The position numbers and the translations under genes were made by a program. Below are positions 1 through 10,505 of a stretch of DNA of 64,000 bases, in pieces. How positions within the stretch are numbered: the stretch's first letter is position 1; every line of letters begins with the position of its first letter. Source of the DNA: Cryphonectria parasitica EP155 (taxonomy: Eukaryota; Ascomycota; Sordariomycetes; Diaporthales; Cryphonectriaceae); NCBI RefSeq assembly GCF_011745365.1, contig NW_024468909.1, positions 4,340,001 to 4,404,000 of the forward strand, given 5' to 3'. The notes under the pieces were generated by a model. The model searched no databases. It saw only the letters and a program-made list of their open reading frames with translations, and was not told where the DNA came from.

Positions 1-392
1 ACCAGCCTCAAAAAGCTCCCCCCACCCGGATCTACTCGAGCGCGCGCACACCAAAGTCTGCTTCCGCCCCCGTGGAATGAATGTTTGAAGGGATCCAGGG
101 GTACGCGTCAGGTTCCCTGTGCCGTCCCATCCCTTCCCTCGCAGTGGCGTGCAGTGGGGCACCCCCCGTCTTCATCACCCCCTGGTTGTCGATCGCCCAA
201 CCGAGTAGGTGTTCTGTGTTAAAAAGTGTTTGGCGCCCCTGCCCTGCCTCCAGCTCGTGATGGTGGTGTTTCGTTTTCTTTTTCTTTTTTCTTTCCCTTC
301 CCCTTCCCTCCCCTTTTTCCTCCCTTTTTAGAGCAAGTAGATGAAGAAGAAGGAGGAGGAATCTCACAACCAAAAGCTCAAGCCACGCCGCC
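1..392. other. 5' flank of the first gene
   Basis: No gene was found here. A pyrimidine-rich tract runs from about 268 to 330 just upstream of the start codon at 393, as is common in promoters and leaders of filamentous fungi. The open frame on the minus strand across this stretch is low-complexity (the complement of the CT tract) and is not credible as a gene. Confidence 0.6.
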
Positions 393-1978
393 ATGTATCG
401 GCCCGTCATGGGACTCGGCTTTCTCTCCAAGCGGTTCATCATCGCCATCGCCCTGACCGTCTGCATCATATGGGCAATACGCTGGCGAGGACCTGAACTG
501 GAGACCATCCGCGACTTCGCACATCTGAGTGGCGGCAATGAGGATCGCTGGATGACCAAGAGGCAGTTTGTCAAGCGAGCCCTTCAGGACGACCTGTACG
601 TCAAAGAGTACAACGGCACAGCGGTGCGGGACCTGTGCGGAAAGACAAAGTGGCAGGATGGCATCGCCATCTCCTGTGACGAGATCGCAGGCGGCATAGG
701 CAATCTGAAGATGAGGCTGCTTGGCTGCACAAGATACGTCATCGAGGCAGGAGGTACGAACACAACCAACAAAAAGAAAGAAAGAAAATAACCCAGCGGA
801 CCATGGAATTCGCGAGCTGACAGACCCTATTCTCCACTAGCCATGCTGATCACCCCGGTGATACATCCAAGGCAGGCCTTTGAGAAGATGGAGCAGAGTT
901 TCGGGTGGGATGTGGACCTGCCACTGGACTATGTCTTCGATAGCGAGCATTTCTACGAGACGCTGGCGCAGGACTGCCCCCAGCTGCGCATCGTGAATGA
1001 CACCGACCCGACGCTCAACATACCGCCCAAGCAGGATGCTTACAAGCTGCGGCCCAACTCGCTCGTCCAGACGTCCATGGGCGAGCATGTGGTCATGGAC
1101 CCCAAGGGCTGGCGACCAGCGTTCGACAAGTGGGTCGACGGGACGATTGTCAAGACGAACGGGCATCTGTTGTCTGCACAGCGTCCGGTGCGCATCAGCT
1201 TCGACGAGTGGGTGCAGTTCTCCTGGCCCAACGCCTACGACGGCGAAGAGTTCAAGAACGACTGGGGCCACGCAGCCCGCGTTCGGCAGGACATCCGGGA
1301 GCTGTCGGCCCGCGCGCTCTATAAGCTGTACAAGAAGATCGGCTGCAGGCAGAGCCCGCACGCCCCGTCCAAGAACTGCTTCCTCGGAGCCCACGTCCGC
1401 ACAGAGGCGGACGCCAAGGTCGAGGGCTGGGACACGTACGAGACCCAGATGCAGCACGCGCGGGAGCAGCTGGAGACGCACAACCTGAGCGTCCTCTACG
1501 TCGCTACCGGCACGGCCAGCGACGTCGACAGGCTCAAGGCCGACCTCAAGGACTTGACCGTCCGCGTCAACGAGACCCATGAGGCTGACGTCCAGGTCCT
1601 GCAGAAATGGGATCTTCTCGAGGAGGAGGACATGATGCTGATGGATGGCTTTACGTGGGACCAGATGGCCCTCGTGGACATGGACATCATGCTGAGGGCG
1701 AGTCGTTTCGAGGGCATCTGGGAGAGCAGCTGGACGTGGATGATTGCCCTCAAGAGACACGAATGGAGTGAGGATACAAATCCATTTTCTCACCAAGTCA
1801 CCTTTGAAGATGGACTAAGCAAGTAAGTCTACACAAAACAACCCCAAACCACGGTCAAGATCCCCGTTTCTCATCTCGACGTATTATTTGGTGCTGACTT
1901 TTCCCTCCCTTTCTTTCAAATAGGATATATGGCGCAGCAGGAATGCAACCATTCATACCACCCACGATGTATTTATAG
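393..1978 (+). CDS. O-fucosyltransferase-like type II membrane protein
   Basis: Three exons: 393-753, 841-1822 and 1924-1978. The introns are 754-840 (GTACGA...CTAG) and 1823-1923 (GTAAGT...ATAG), and the splices give one continuous frame. The start sits in a good context (GCCGCCATGT). A hydrophobic segment at about residues 10-27 follows a short basic N terminus, which fits a type II Golgi/ER anchor. The luminal part has a glycine-rich CDEIAGGIGNLK segment, a HVRTEAD segment (the HxRxxxD pattern of GDP-fucose O-fucosyltransferases) and near the C terminus a LVDMDIMLRAS...WESSWTWMIALKRH block resembling the O-FucT donor-binding end. Related fungal proteins are sometimes wrongly named alternative oxidase. 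Seen: the motifs and anchor. Inferred: glycosyl transfer to secretory proteins. The acceptor is unknown. Confidence 0.72.
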
Positions 1979-2337
1979 TCTCGAGAGACGCATTGTTTTC
2001 GAGTATCTATGACGGCCGGCGTTGTTGCTTGAGAGGCGTTTTGGATTTAACATGGAGGGGAATTTGATACACTTTTCTTCATAATTCGAGGCATTCCTTT
2101 TTTTTTCCTTCCCCCCCGAAATTCATACACTTCTCTTGAAACTGTTCCTTTCCCTCCTGCAGGGTGACACTGATAGGTGTAGTCTTTGATGACACCGAAG
2201 TGGTAGCCTGGCCACACCGTCGAGTGGTAGTCATCCCTTTGTTGTTATGATTACCAGGCCCGAGTCGTGGTCCAGACATGGTCCACAGCCAACGGATCGT
2301 CTCCAAGCTCCATTTTGGATTATCAACGGCAGCATGT

Positions 2338-2372
<35 letters not shown>
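2338..2372. repeat. (CTGG)n microsatellite
   Basis: About eight to nine uninterrupted CTGG units in the 3' flank of the O-fucosyltransferase-like gene. It is non-coding. Confidence 0.9.
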
Positions 2373-2684
2373 TAAATTGTCAGGTGGTAATTGTAATGTT
2401 TGCAGACAACACGGCCATTGCAGCACGATGTGGCATTGTGCATGAGTGGTGTTCAGTGCCCTGTGTGGGCCGAGTCTACGGCTGAGATCCTCCCCAGCAC
2501 CTCCAACTGTGCACTAGTGACTAATGGAGTAAGATATCGAGTTGAACAAATCATGAAGCCTGGGCCATTGCGCAGTTCGTAAAACATTCAGATGGAATAC
2601 TTTGCAGCTCTCTTTGATTCGTCAAGCATATGACGATGGTAGTTTGTGATAAAAATATTTATATAGGCACTGATTACAACCTGC

Positions 2685-2711
2685 TGGTGGTGGTGGTGGT
2701 GGTGGTGGTGT
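2685..2711. repeat. (GGT)n microsatellite
   Basis: About nine GGT units in intergenic DNA. Confidence 0.9.
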
Positions 2712-3271
2712 TAGGACAAGGCACGCCTCTTTGGTCATGAAAAAGCCTCTCCAGAGGCGCGTTTGGCGTATAAAGTACATGAACTAAGTCGTAATTTGCA
2801 TCGTTTCCGTGAGGATGATCTAAACGCTACTCACGTACTGTACCATAATACTGTATGTAGATAGGAACAGACCTATTTCGAAGAAAAAAGGCGCCCCACG
2901 CAAGGGACGAAACCAGAAAAGCGAAAACGCGGATTGGAATGACGACACGACTCCGGCGTACCTGTTCATGACGACACATGCCCTAGACCGCGCCCAGCCA
3001 CAGTGGAAGGGAAACGCACAGCTGAAAACGTAGCTTGTAAGAAACATGGCACACGACGCTTCAAATACCGCCGCCGCCGCCTCACGCCTCGTCCTGCACA
3101 TCAAGGCATCGATCGCATGGGTGTGCTGTCCCAGTTTCCAAGCCTTCCAGCTGTGTACCACAAGACTGAACACGCGCCCTACAATCATTTGGTCCACCAC
3201 CCCCTTCCAAAAAGAAAAAGAAAAATATTTAAACGAATTGACCAAGACCTCTGGGTGATACGACCGTCAAA

Positions 3272-4351
3272 ATGGTGAAGGAAGACAAGGATGTCATCTC
3301 GGAATTCAACGAGTATGTCAACATGACGGCCTCGGAGCTCGAGAAATGGCTGAAGTCGGAAGACTCCAGCAGCGCCGGGCAGTCTAAGGACGGTAGCGAA
3401 GGGGGCGAGTCTGTGGGCCAGGACTCTGGGCACAAGATCGTGGAGATCCTCAAAGCCAATCCCGACAAGGACCCGGAAAAGTACACGGAGGAGCAGATCC
3501 AGCATATGCGCAAGGTCGCGTCTTACTGCAAGCGCCACCTGGCGCAGGAGTCCTCTGGCAACAATGAGAAGGATGCCGAGGATGTCAAAAAGACCAAGTC
3601 TTATATCTCGCTGAAGAACTGGGGTAAGTCTGCTTTCCTTGTCGAAGAAGAGGCAATGTCTTCCATGCTCCACTGCAAGGTTGCTCACGTTGCTTGCAAA
3701 TAGGTCACGATTTCCTCAAAGCTCAGGGTCAGAGCTCTGGTTCCGCAAACGGCGGTAGCAAGTCTGGTTCTAAGAAGAAGAAGGAGGAGGAGGAGGACAA
3801 AGAGGAAGAGAAGGATGACGGTGGTGAGGAAGAAGAAGAAGAGGAGGGCAAGAAAGCCGGTGATAAGAGGAAGAAGTCTGATGGTCAAGACGGCTCGAAC
3901 AAGAAGAGGGAGACGGGTAGCAAGACGAGGTCGTCCGACAAGAATGCGAGTGAAGATGAAGATGAGAAGAACGGAGGTGATAATAAGAACGGGGCAGCTG
4001 AGGAGGAGAAGGAGGGAGAGGAAAACGGCGAGAAGACAAACGCCAAGGGCGGTGCAAAGAATGGCCCTGAGAAGGGAGAGACAGTGAGCTGGAACTGGGG
4101 TTCTGGCAACCCGCAGGGCAAGGTTCTTGATGTCAAGGAGGAAAAGTGCGTCCCACAATCTTCCCAGCGTCCTACATTCGCGTTTGTTGATTCCCATGGA
4201 CAAGAGAGATCAATACTGACGTTTAAACAGGGCGACTATCACGACCAAGCGTGGCAACGAGGTTTCTCGTGATGGAGATCCGGAGGACCCAGCCGTGATT
4301 CTGGATGCTGGCAAATCCAAAGCCATCAAGTCAGCTCATGAGCTGAACTAG
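3272..4351 (+). CDS. DUF3140-family protein with charged low-complexity tail
   Basis: Three exons: 3272-3623, 3704-4145 and 4231-4351, giving 304 residues. The introns are GTAAGT...ATAG and GTGCGT...ACAG. The N-terminal about 125 residues match what is known of the fungal DUF3140 family: VISEFNEYVNMTASELEKWL, a DSGHKIVEILKANPDK block, and an EEQIQHMRKVASYCKRHLAQ helix ending at KSYISLKNWGHDFLKAQ. The middle (about residues 125-250) is an extremely charged Lys/Glu/Asp/Gly linker. The C terminus has a TITTKRGNEVSRDGDPEDPA patch. Members of this family are often called DNA-binding or hypervirulence-associated proteins without direct proof. A nuclear, nucleic-acid-associated role is inferred only from the charge pattern. 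No catalytic residues are recognisable. Confidence 0.85.
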
Positions 4352-5282
4352 GACACTAGGATATTCATGGGCTGTGATGTCAGGTTAAAAAGACTGCTCG
4401 AACGAGACAACACACATACTTTCAAATCATGATCGGGAAAGTTCATCAATTCTTCTGTGATTGCGACTCGATAGATGCAATGCTTTTTTACCCTCCCGTT
4501 TTAACCGATGCATACCTGGCATTTGTGTCCGTCGAAAGTAGTAAGAAAAGAAAGAGCCACTACTTAACGACTCCTTTTCCCCTCCTCCTCGAGAAGAAAT
4601 CTCAAAGGTCATGTGGGAATTATTGATGTTGGAGTTATCGTCCACTCGATCGGGGGTATGTTCTGCGTGTATCCTGAACTTGGGCTCAAATTGATGCTAC
4701 TGTAGCTGTGGTGGATACGGCACAGCAGCTTCAGAAGTGGGGAAGAGGGAGGTTCGGAGGGGGGCTCTGACAGGGGAGGCAGGTAAAACTAATGTGCTGT
4801 ATGGATTTGGTGTACCAGGGTGCAGTCGTTGGGGGCCGGTATAAAGCCAGACATAGGTTCTGGGGTACTAATATGTGCTACATTGCTTAGTGTGTGTAGC
4901 GCTACAGCACCTACAATGGATCATGCGTATGTACTGTTACTAGCATATAAGGTGGCCAAGGTACAAAACCTGGGGGGTTGGCTGAAAGCACAGGCCAGGT
5001 GGGCCCCAGGGTGGTTGGTTGTATGAATCCGCCCCCCCCCAGCCACTGCCTGCTGCCCACTGTCACCTTTCACCCTGGGTCGCCCGGCCGCCCTCTTTTT
5101 CCACGACAACCCGCCGTTTCTCTTCAAGCAGCCCCAGCGAGCCCCGTCAATTCAATCAATTGCGACTTGGGACCTGGACCCGGATCTTGATCAGTGACGA
5201 TCCCCCCGTTCCAGCTGCGTTGCCACCTGCAGTTTAGCGACCGGATCGGATAGGGCGGGATGAGGACATGAGATAAGAAGAC
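4352..5282. other. Intergenic between DUF3140 and FAR1-domain genes
   Basis: No gene is seen. There is a run of nine C at 5032-5040. The distal part is likely the promoter and leader of the polyglutamine FAR1-type gene. Confidence 0.55.
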
Positions 5283-5744
5283 ATGGCGAACCCAACCGGT
5301 CAGCCATTCTTTGTCCCCAACCCCCCGGACCTGCTGCCCGCCCTCACAAGCACCCTCGCCGCCGTCATCGACCAGCGCGTCAACCAGATTGTCGACCAGC
5401 GCCTCGGCGATCTTGACCAGCGTCTTGGTTCTATCGAGACCGTCCTCCGGGCAGAGGGTCGCCTCAACATCGCGCCCCCTCCACCCCGCCAGAGCCCCAT
5501 GCGCACCCAGCAGCAACAGCAACAACAACAACAACAAGGGCAAAACAATCCCAGCCACTCCCAGCAGCAGCAGCAACAACAATCGTCGCAGTTCCAAGGT
5601 AACCCACCGCCGCCACCATCTGCTACCTCTTCTTCCCACAATCAGACTCAGGCCCATGGTCACAGCCATAACCCCAATGGCGTCGACAACGATCCCGTCA
5701 TGGCCCTCGCCAGCGCCACCAATCCTCCCTCTCTGCAGCAGCAC

Positions 5745-5792
<48 letters not shown>

Positions 5793-6455
5793 CAACAACA
5801 GCAACAAGGACAGCAGCCGTCGTCGTCGCAACCGTCGCAGCCACAAACGCAGCTCGCCTCCCCTGCTCCCCCTCCGCCAGCTCCCTCGAATTCCGTCGTG
5901 GTCCAGGCTCTGCAGCATATCATCCCCATGGAGATCCCACCCGAGGGCTACCCCATCTCCAGCCGCAGCACCATGCAGCTCGAGCTCGACCAGTACACCA
6001 TCCCCCGCGGCTACTCCATGCGCATGAGCGGCACGCGTGATATGGGCAAGGGGAAGCGCAAGATACGCTGGATCTGCTTCCGTGCTGGCGAGGCCCGCTA
6101 CAGCGAGGCAAGCAAGACGGCTGGCGTTCCCGAGCGCACCTCCAAGAAGTGCAATTGCCCCTTCAAGTTTGAATGTGTCGAGACGTTCCGCGACAGCAAC
6201 ATGTGGGTCGTCCACCACCATATTACCCCGGGCACCACTGCCCACAACCACCCGCCCTCCGACCCTAGTGAGGACCCCCGCAGCCGCAAGCTGCCGCCTC
6301 AGATCGGCCTCGAGGTCGACGGCTGGTTGAGGCAGGGCTGGCAGGTCAGCAAGATCATGACGGAGCTCAAGAACCGCGGCTTCAAGAATGTCTTGAGCCG
6401 GGATTTATACAATCGCAGGCAACAACTGAAGAGGGAGGTTGAGACCGATGCTTAG
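5283..6455 (+). CDS. Polyglutamine protein with FAR1/MULE-type DNA-binding domain
   Basis: Single exon, 390 residues. A helical N terminus with heptad-like QRV/QRL repeats (about residues 28-60) could dimerise. Three glutamine-rich tracts follow, the longest near residues 154-178. The C-terminal third is a FAR1/WRKY-GCM1-type zinc domain: W263 x C265, a C290xC292 pair (TSKKCNCPFKF), W...HHH, and H321xH323 in the HNH context. It is followed by a helical LEVDGWLRQGWQVSKIMTEL...LSRDLYNRRQQ segment, which in MULE/FAR1 transposases links the zinc domain to the DDE transposase core. No DDE core follows: the stop comes about 30 residues later and the gene is otherwise intact. It is most likely a transcription factor domesticated from a Mutator-like element, with the polyQ regions acting as activation or assembly segments. 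Confidence 0.75.
5740..5812. repeat. CAG/CAA polyglutamine repeat (coding)
   Basis: A nearly pure CAG run with CAA interruptions, in frame and encoding a tract of more than 20 glutamines interrupted once by His, inside the FAR1-type gene. The CAG stretch is pure enough to be length-variable. Confidence 0.9.
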
Positions 6456-8040
6456 CGTGATCCGGTGAGGAAAGAGAGCGTCCAGACGATGACCACAGGG
6501 GAGAACCGGGGGAGAAACTGGAGCCGGAGGACGTCCGCCTCTTTACAACACTGGCAAGATCATCGTATCCAGAGACTCTACTGCCAAACTCGCTAGAATA
6601 CACAGAACACCCTTCTCCGTGACCTCCTTTCCATAATTTCCAATTCATTCACATGCTGCGGTGTCCATCACGTATAGCAGGAACAGCAAATTACGGAGAC
6701 GGAGGAGAAGAAGAGGAAGAAGTAGAAGTAGAATACGAAGAAGGGAACGCTGGCCTGAGGTCCGGTATGTGGTTGGATTTATTATATGAAGGACGATGCC
6801 CTGTCCCGGATACTGAGGTCATTGACTTGTATTCTTACGTTCAAAGCAATCCATATCCTTTCAAATCAATATCCTTCCTAAGTCTCAATCTAATCTGTCA
6901 CAACCTACCCTTTTCCGCAATTGTTCCATCAAAGGCTCATGGCGGCGGCAGTCTCTATGAGTTGGGCTCATGAAGCACTTGTATACCAAAGAAGCAAGAG
7001 CATTCAGTTCCAGTACCGTTTCCTCGTTCGTCCTCGCTTCGCAGATGAGGAAGCATCGAGGAGGCCAATGCCAACTGTGGGAAAGGTCCATTCGTACAGC
7101 TCAATGTAAATGAAAACATGTGTCCATCTATCATAAGAGCCGGAGCTGCAGTCAAGATATGAGACCTCATGATGAGTTTTGAAGTTATTATCTGTGATTC
7201 ATTAGTTGCTTAGTTGATTAACATTCAAATTTAGCTTTCCATGATCTATCACTGACCTTGTTCCATGGTCAGTTGAGAAAAGCTGAAGGTTTGAATTTTG
7301 TCCAACCATGGCCAAGGCAATTTGAGTGCCTTAAAAATGATGTTGGCTAAATCGTGACAGGCCTTGTATATGTATTTCAGTGTCAAATCAATGGCATGCT
7401 CGTCTATGTTAAGAGCTTCATTACATGTTGGAACCATCGGTCACAGTGGCGTGGTTGTCAGTGTCCCAGATTCTCTGTTGTGTGTTCTGCTGGTCACCAC
7501 ATCGCTTGAGAGTACAACCTCAGAGTCCAAGCAGTAGAGAGCCAGTCTCACTACGCACCACACATCCCCAAGATTCCCAGTTGTGAAGTTATTGACTAAT
7601 GGCCAGCCCTTATAACCTGGCATATGGAAACTGTCGCCAATACTGCTGGCCTTTGTATCCTCCCTCTTCCTTTCTCCCCCCCCCCCCCCAATCTCTCTTT
7701 GACTTACTTACTCGCTGATTTCCACAACATCATCAGTTCTAACATTGTCACTCGATGATGGAGCTGGCAGCAAACGTCTTCAATTGTCCCTGAGCTTCTC
7801 AAGTGAAAAGGATACTGACTCCGGAGCTCTTTGTCAGAGGCTGTTGCCAAAGCTCACTCGCTGCTGGCTCATATCTTTTCAGGACGTGCTATTCTGTTGG
7901 CATAAAGGGCACGTCTTGTAACAGCATCCGAACAAGCCTAGAACGTACGAGAATCCATCAAGAAGAGAGCAAGTCCAAATACGTCCCCCAAACAAGCTCA
8001 ACCGCATTCACCCCAACAAGCCATCACGAGGACCAACGGA
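6456..8040. other. Intergenic
   Basis: No gene is supported. A purine-rich GAAGAGG stretch lies near 6695-6745 and a run of 14 C at 7676-7689. The region upstream of 8041 is the presumed promoter of the next gene. Confidence 0.5.
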
Positions 8041-9081
8041 ATGTTAAACATAGCAACAATGCCTGGCTTCAAGAAGCTGGCCTCGATGGCCTCTGTCCGA
8101 AGCTTCCAATCGCTCCTCTTTCGGTACAACGCAGACTCCACCGACGAGGACGAGTGGTCCCATCCACCGTGTCCGCCACGCTCGGTATCATCATCATCAA
8201 CATCGTCTTCCTTTCTGTCAATGTCCATGACCCTCTTCAGGCTGCCCAAGCGATCCAAGTCTCTCTCCGAGAGGAGGCAAGTCCGTGCCTTCATAGAGGC
8301 CGTCCCGCACATCAACACCACGAACAACGTGGCAAAGGGCCGCGACGAGCAGCTACAGGAGACACGCAAGGAGGGCCGCCGAGCAAGCTACCCAGCCCCT
8401 CCCAAGGCGCCGGCCATCATGATATCCCTTGACGACGCGCCCGGCTCGCTGCTGTATACACTCGCCCTGCGCACTCTCGACATCGCTGCACGCCAGACGC
8501 TCATGTACGCAGACCAGATGCACTACGCCTCCAGCCCTAACCAGCTGCCTCCGCCGTGGAATCACGCCGAGCTGCGAGGCCTGGCCCAGGACTTCCTCAC
8601 GACCGACAGCGGCTGGGAAGTCCGGTACCGGTGCGAGGGCAGACCGGGCCTTGTATTTCGACTTGAGACAGACAACGAGAAGACAGACTTTTGGAAGTGG
8701 CTGGACGAAGAGTGGCACAAGGCCACAGAGTGTTCGCACTCTGAAAAGGGGAGCGGTGGCACGCAGGAGAACAAGGATATGAGGCTAAAGAAGGGCCGCA
8801 ACAACAACAAGAAGAGGAGGAGAAGGAAGGGCATGGTAAATGGCAGGGGCAAGCATGAGAAGAAAAGCAAAAGCAAAGACAATGACGATCTAGAGCTTGA
8901 GGTGCAGAAGGCGGCCGCCGACGCCGAGAGGGAGGAGAGAGCGCTGCGCGCCAACGAGGACGCTGACCTCGAGTGGGTTTGTTTCTCAAAAAAGAAGGGC
9001 GTAATGAGGGTCGACTTGACAGTTCACTTCACCTATCTGGCTATGGTTCCTGTTGAGAAGCACGCAAGTGCTGAGGTATGA
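8041..9081 (+). CDS. Hypothetical basic protein
   Basis: I do not recognise a family. The single-exon frame encodes 346 residues. The N-terminal about 85 residues are Ser-rich and basic. A conserved-looking middle (about residues 125-225) reads PAIMISLDDAPGSLLYTLAL, ADQMHYASSP and ELRGLAQDFLTTDSGWEVRY, and ends with a Trp-rich FWKWLDEEWHK. A very basic KKGRNNNKKRRRRKG stretch near residues 256-280 looks like a nuclear localisation signal. It is followed by an acidic helix and a short hydrophobic C terminus. Codon use and domain-like order in the middle favour a real gene over chance. The start is the first ATG of the frame; a second in-frame ATG lies at 8059. Confidence 0.6.
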   Translation: MLNIATMPGFKKLASMASVRSFQSLLFRYNADSTDEDEWSHPPCPPRSVSSSSTSSSFLSMSMTLFRLPKRSKSLSERRQVRAFIEAVPHINTTNNVAKGRDEQLQETRKEGRRASYPAPPKAPAIMISLDDAPGSLLYTLALRTLDIAARQTLMYADQMHYASSPNQLPPPWNHAELRGLAQDFLTTDSGWEVRYRCEGRPGLVFRLETDNEKTDFWKWLDEEWHKATECSHSEKGSGGTQENKDMRLKKGRNNNKKRRRRKGMVNGRGKHEKKSKSKDNDDLELEVQKAAADAEREERALRANEDADLEWVCFSKKKGVMRVDLTVHFTYLAMVPVEKHASAEV

Positions 9082-10505
9082 GTTTGTTGGTGAAGATGCT
9101 GGTGATGGTGATGGTGGTGGTGGAGGAGGAGGAGGAGGAGGAGGAGGAGGAGCATGTTAATTAAGTGAGGGCCCACCCTAGAATTGCTCATTGACTTTTT
9201 GTTTGTTTAGATAGCATATACTCAGTGAGGGCGTTCAAGTTCTCTTTGTACGGGTTTGCGATAATGTCATTGCAAGATAGCGACTCTCACGATCCCCATG
9301 ATCTTTCATTACCACCATGGCTAGTTAATACTTGGGCGATTAGCCGGTGAACTAAACACATTGTCCCAACCAGGAAGCCCTTCAAAATGTGATTACTGTG
9401 AGGGTTTTATCCAAAAAGGGCAGACTACGAACAAATATGGATTGTCTTGAAATTGAAACTCTCCACCGAAGACGACGATTTTTTCTTCAGAAGAAAAGGG
9501 AAAAGTCCATTGCGTGTTCTGGCGTTTTCATAGGGCCCAGCCGTCGTGTCAGTCGGTACTCGTGCCCCTCCAACGAATCCATGGATCAAATGATATGATA
9601 GTTTGCCTGCGTTGCAAGACGATTGCGCGCGTGACTGCCCAGCAACACAAGAGGGATTCGAGACAGAAAGGGAGGGGGCAAGGGCGGGCTAGTGTGCTGT
9701 GATTGAACAAGAGAACCTCAAAGGACATAGTATGAATTCTTCATGATGCTATACTAATTCGCTATTTTCACCATCGCTCGAACGAGCCGAGGTATCATTT
9801 GCCCTGGGGTCATCAAAAGAAGAATTATAATGACGAGACAACGAACTCCATCAGTTCCAAATAACAATTTTCCAGTCGTGGTTCTCGGAAGCAATTTCAT
9901 CAGGTGCGAGGTTTCCGAGCTCCGGACGTGAAACAAGGCTTGATAGAAGTCATCAAACTATCCTCCCTTCTTGGTCATTTCGAGCCAAGTGAACACCCAA
10001 GGGAAAAAATGGAAGAATATATGTCCTCCACCCGAGTCGTAAAATTCGAAAGCATAACGAGGATGCCTCCCAGATACTTTTGTTCATACTTCATAACCCA
10101 TGACGTGAGTCATTGACAACGTCGCGTGATTTTCTCAGACCGCCTCATCCAAGATAGGAACCGATCATAATCCTTTACTAACATCTCGAAAAGACAAAGA
10201 AGAGGTAAAATCCGATGTAGTGCATCCAGTGGATCGAGTGAGTGACTTAGAGTGACGAGACGATGTCTCATCAAGATATGCAACACTCAAGACAAGGATT
10301 TCGCCGTGCGCGCTTATGTGTTCTCCTGGCGCCGTAATACGCTGCAATGTGTGCTCGTGTTCATGACACTTCAAACCCAGAACATGCCGCCACCCTTGTT
10401 GTCGGTTGCCTGTCAAGTTGAGATAGGTGCCTTCGAACTTCAAGACCAAGGTCCCCAGTTACTGAGGATTGTGTGTATCATGACGCGAACTGCCGAAACA
10501 AGCTC
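9082..10505. other. Intergenic between convergent genes
   Basis: No gene is seen. A GGT/GGA repeat follows the stop codon (9099-9152). The rest is unremarkable unique sequence with only short, unconserved frames. It holds the 3' ends of two convergent genes. Confidence 0.5.
9099..9152. repeat. (GGT)n(GGA)n compound microsatellite
   Basis: GGT units grading into about nine GGA units, starting 18 bases after the stop codon of the hypothetical basic protein gene and probably in its 3' UTR. Confidence 0.9.

Larger units (their letters stand above)
1979..3271. other. Intergenic, two microsatellites
   Basis: No gene is supported. The stretch contains a CTGG tetranucleotide run (about 2338-2372) and a GGT run (about 2685-2711). 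The small open frames are short, overlap the repeats and show no domain. The last part is presumably the promoter of the DUF3140 gene. Confidence 0.55.

Noticed and set aside
837..1796. 319-codon open frame antisense to the O-fucosyltransferase-like gene
   Set aside because: Mirror frame of a GC-rich coding exon; no domain, and the plus strand carries clear family motifs and splice sites.
3685..4203. 172-codon hydrophobic minus-strand frame
   Set aside because: Complement of the Lys/Glu-rich DUF3140 linker; its apparent membrane character is an artefact of composition.
5124..6251. 375-codon frame antisense to the polyQ/FAR1 gene
   Set aside because: The leucine run is the complement of the CAG repeat; no domain-like order.
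7803..8432. 209-codon frame overlapping the hypothetical basic protein
   Set aside because: Different frame with no protein-like pattern; the overlapping 346-codon frame is better.
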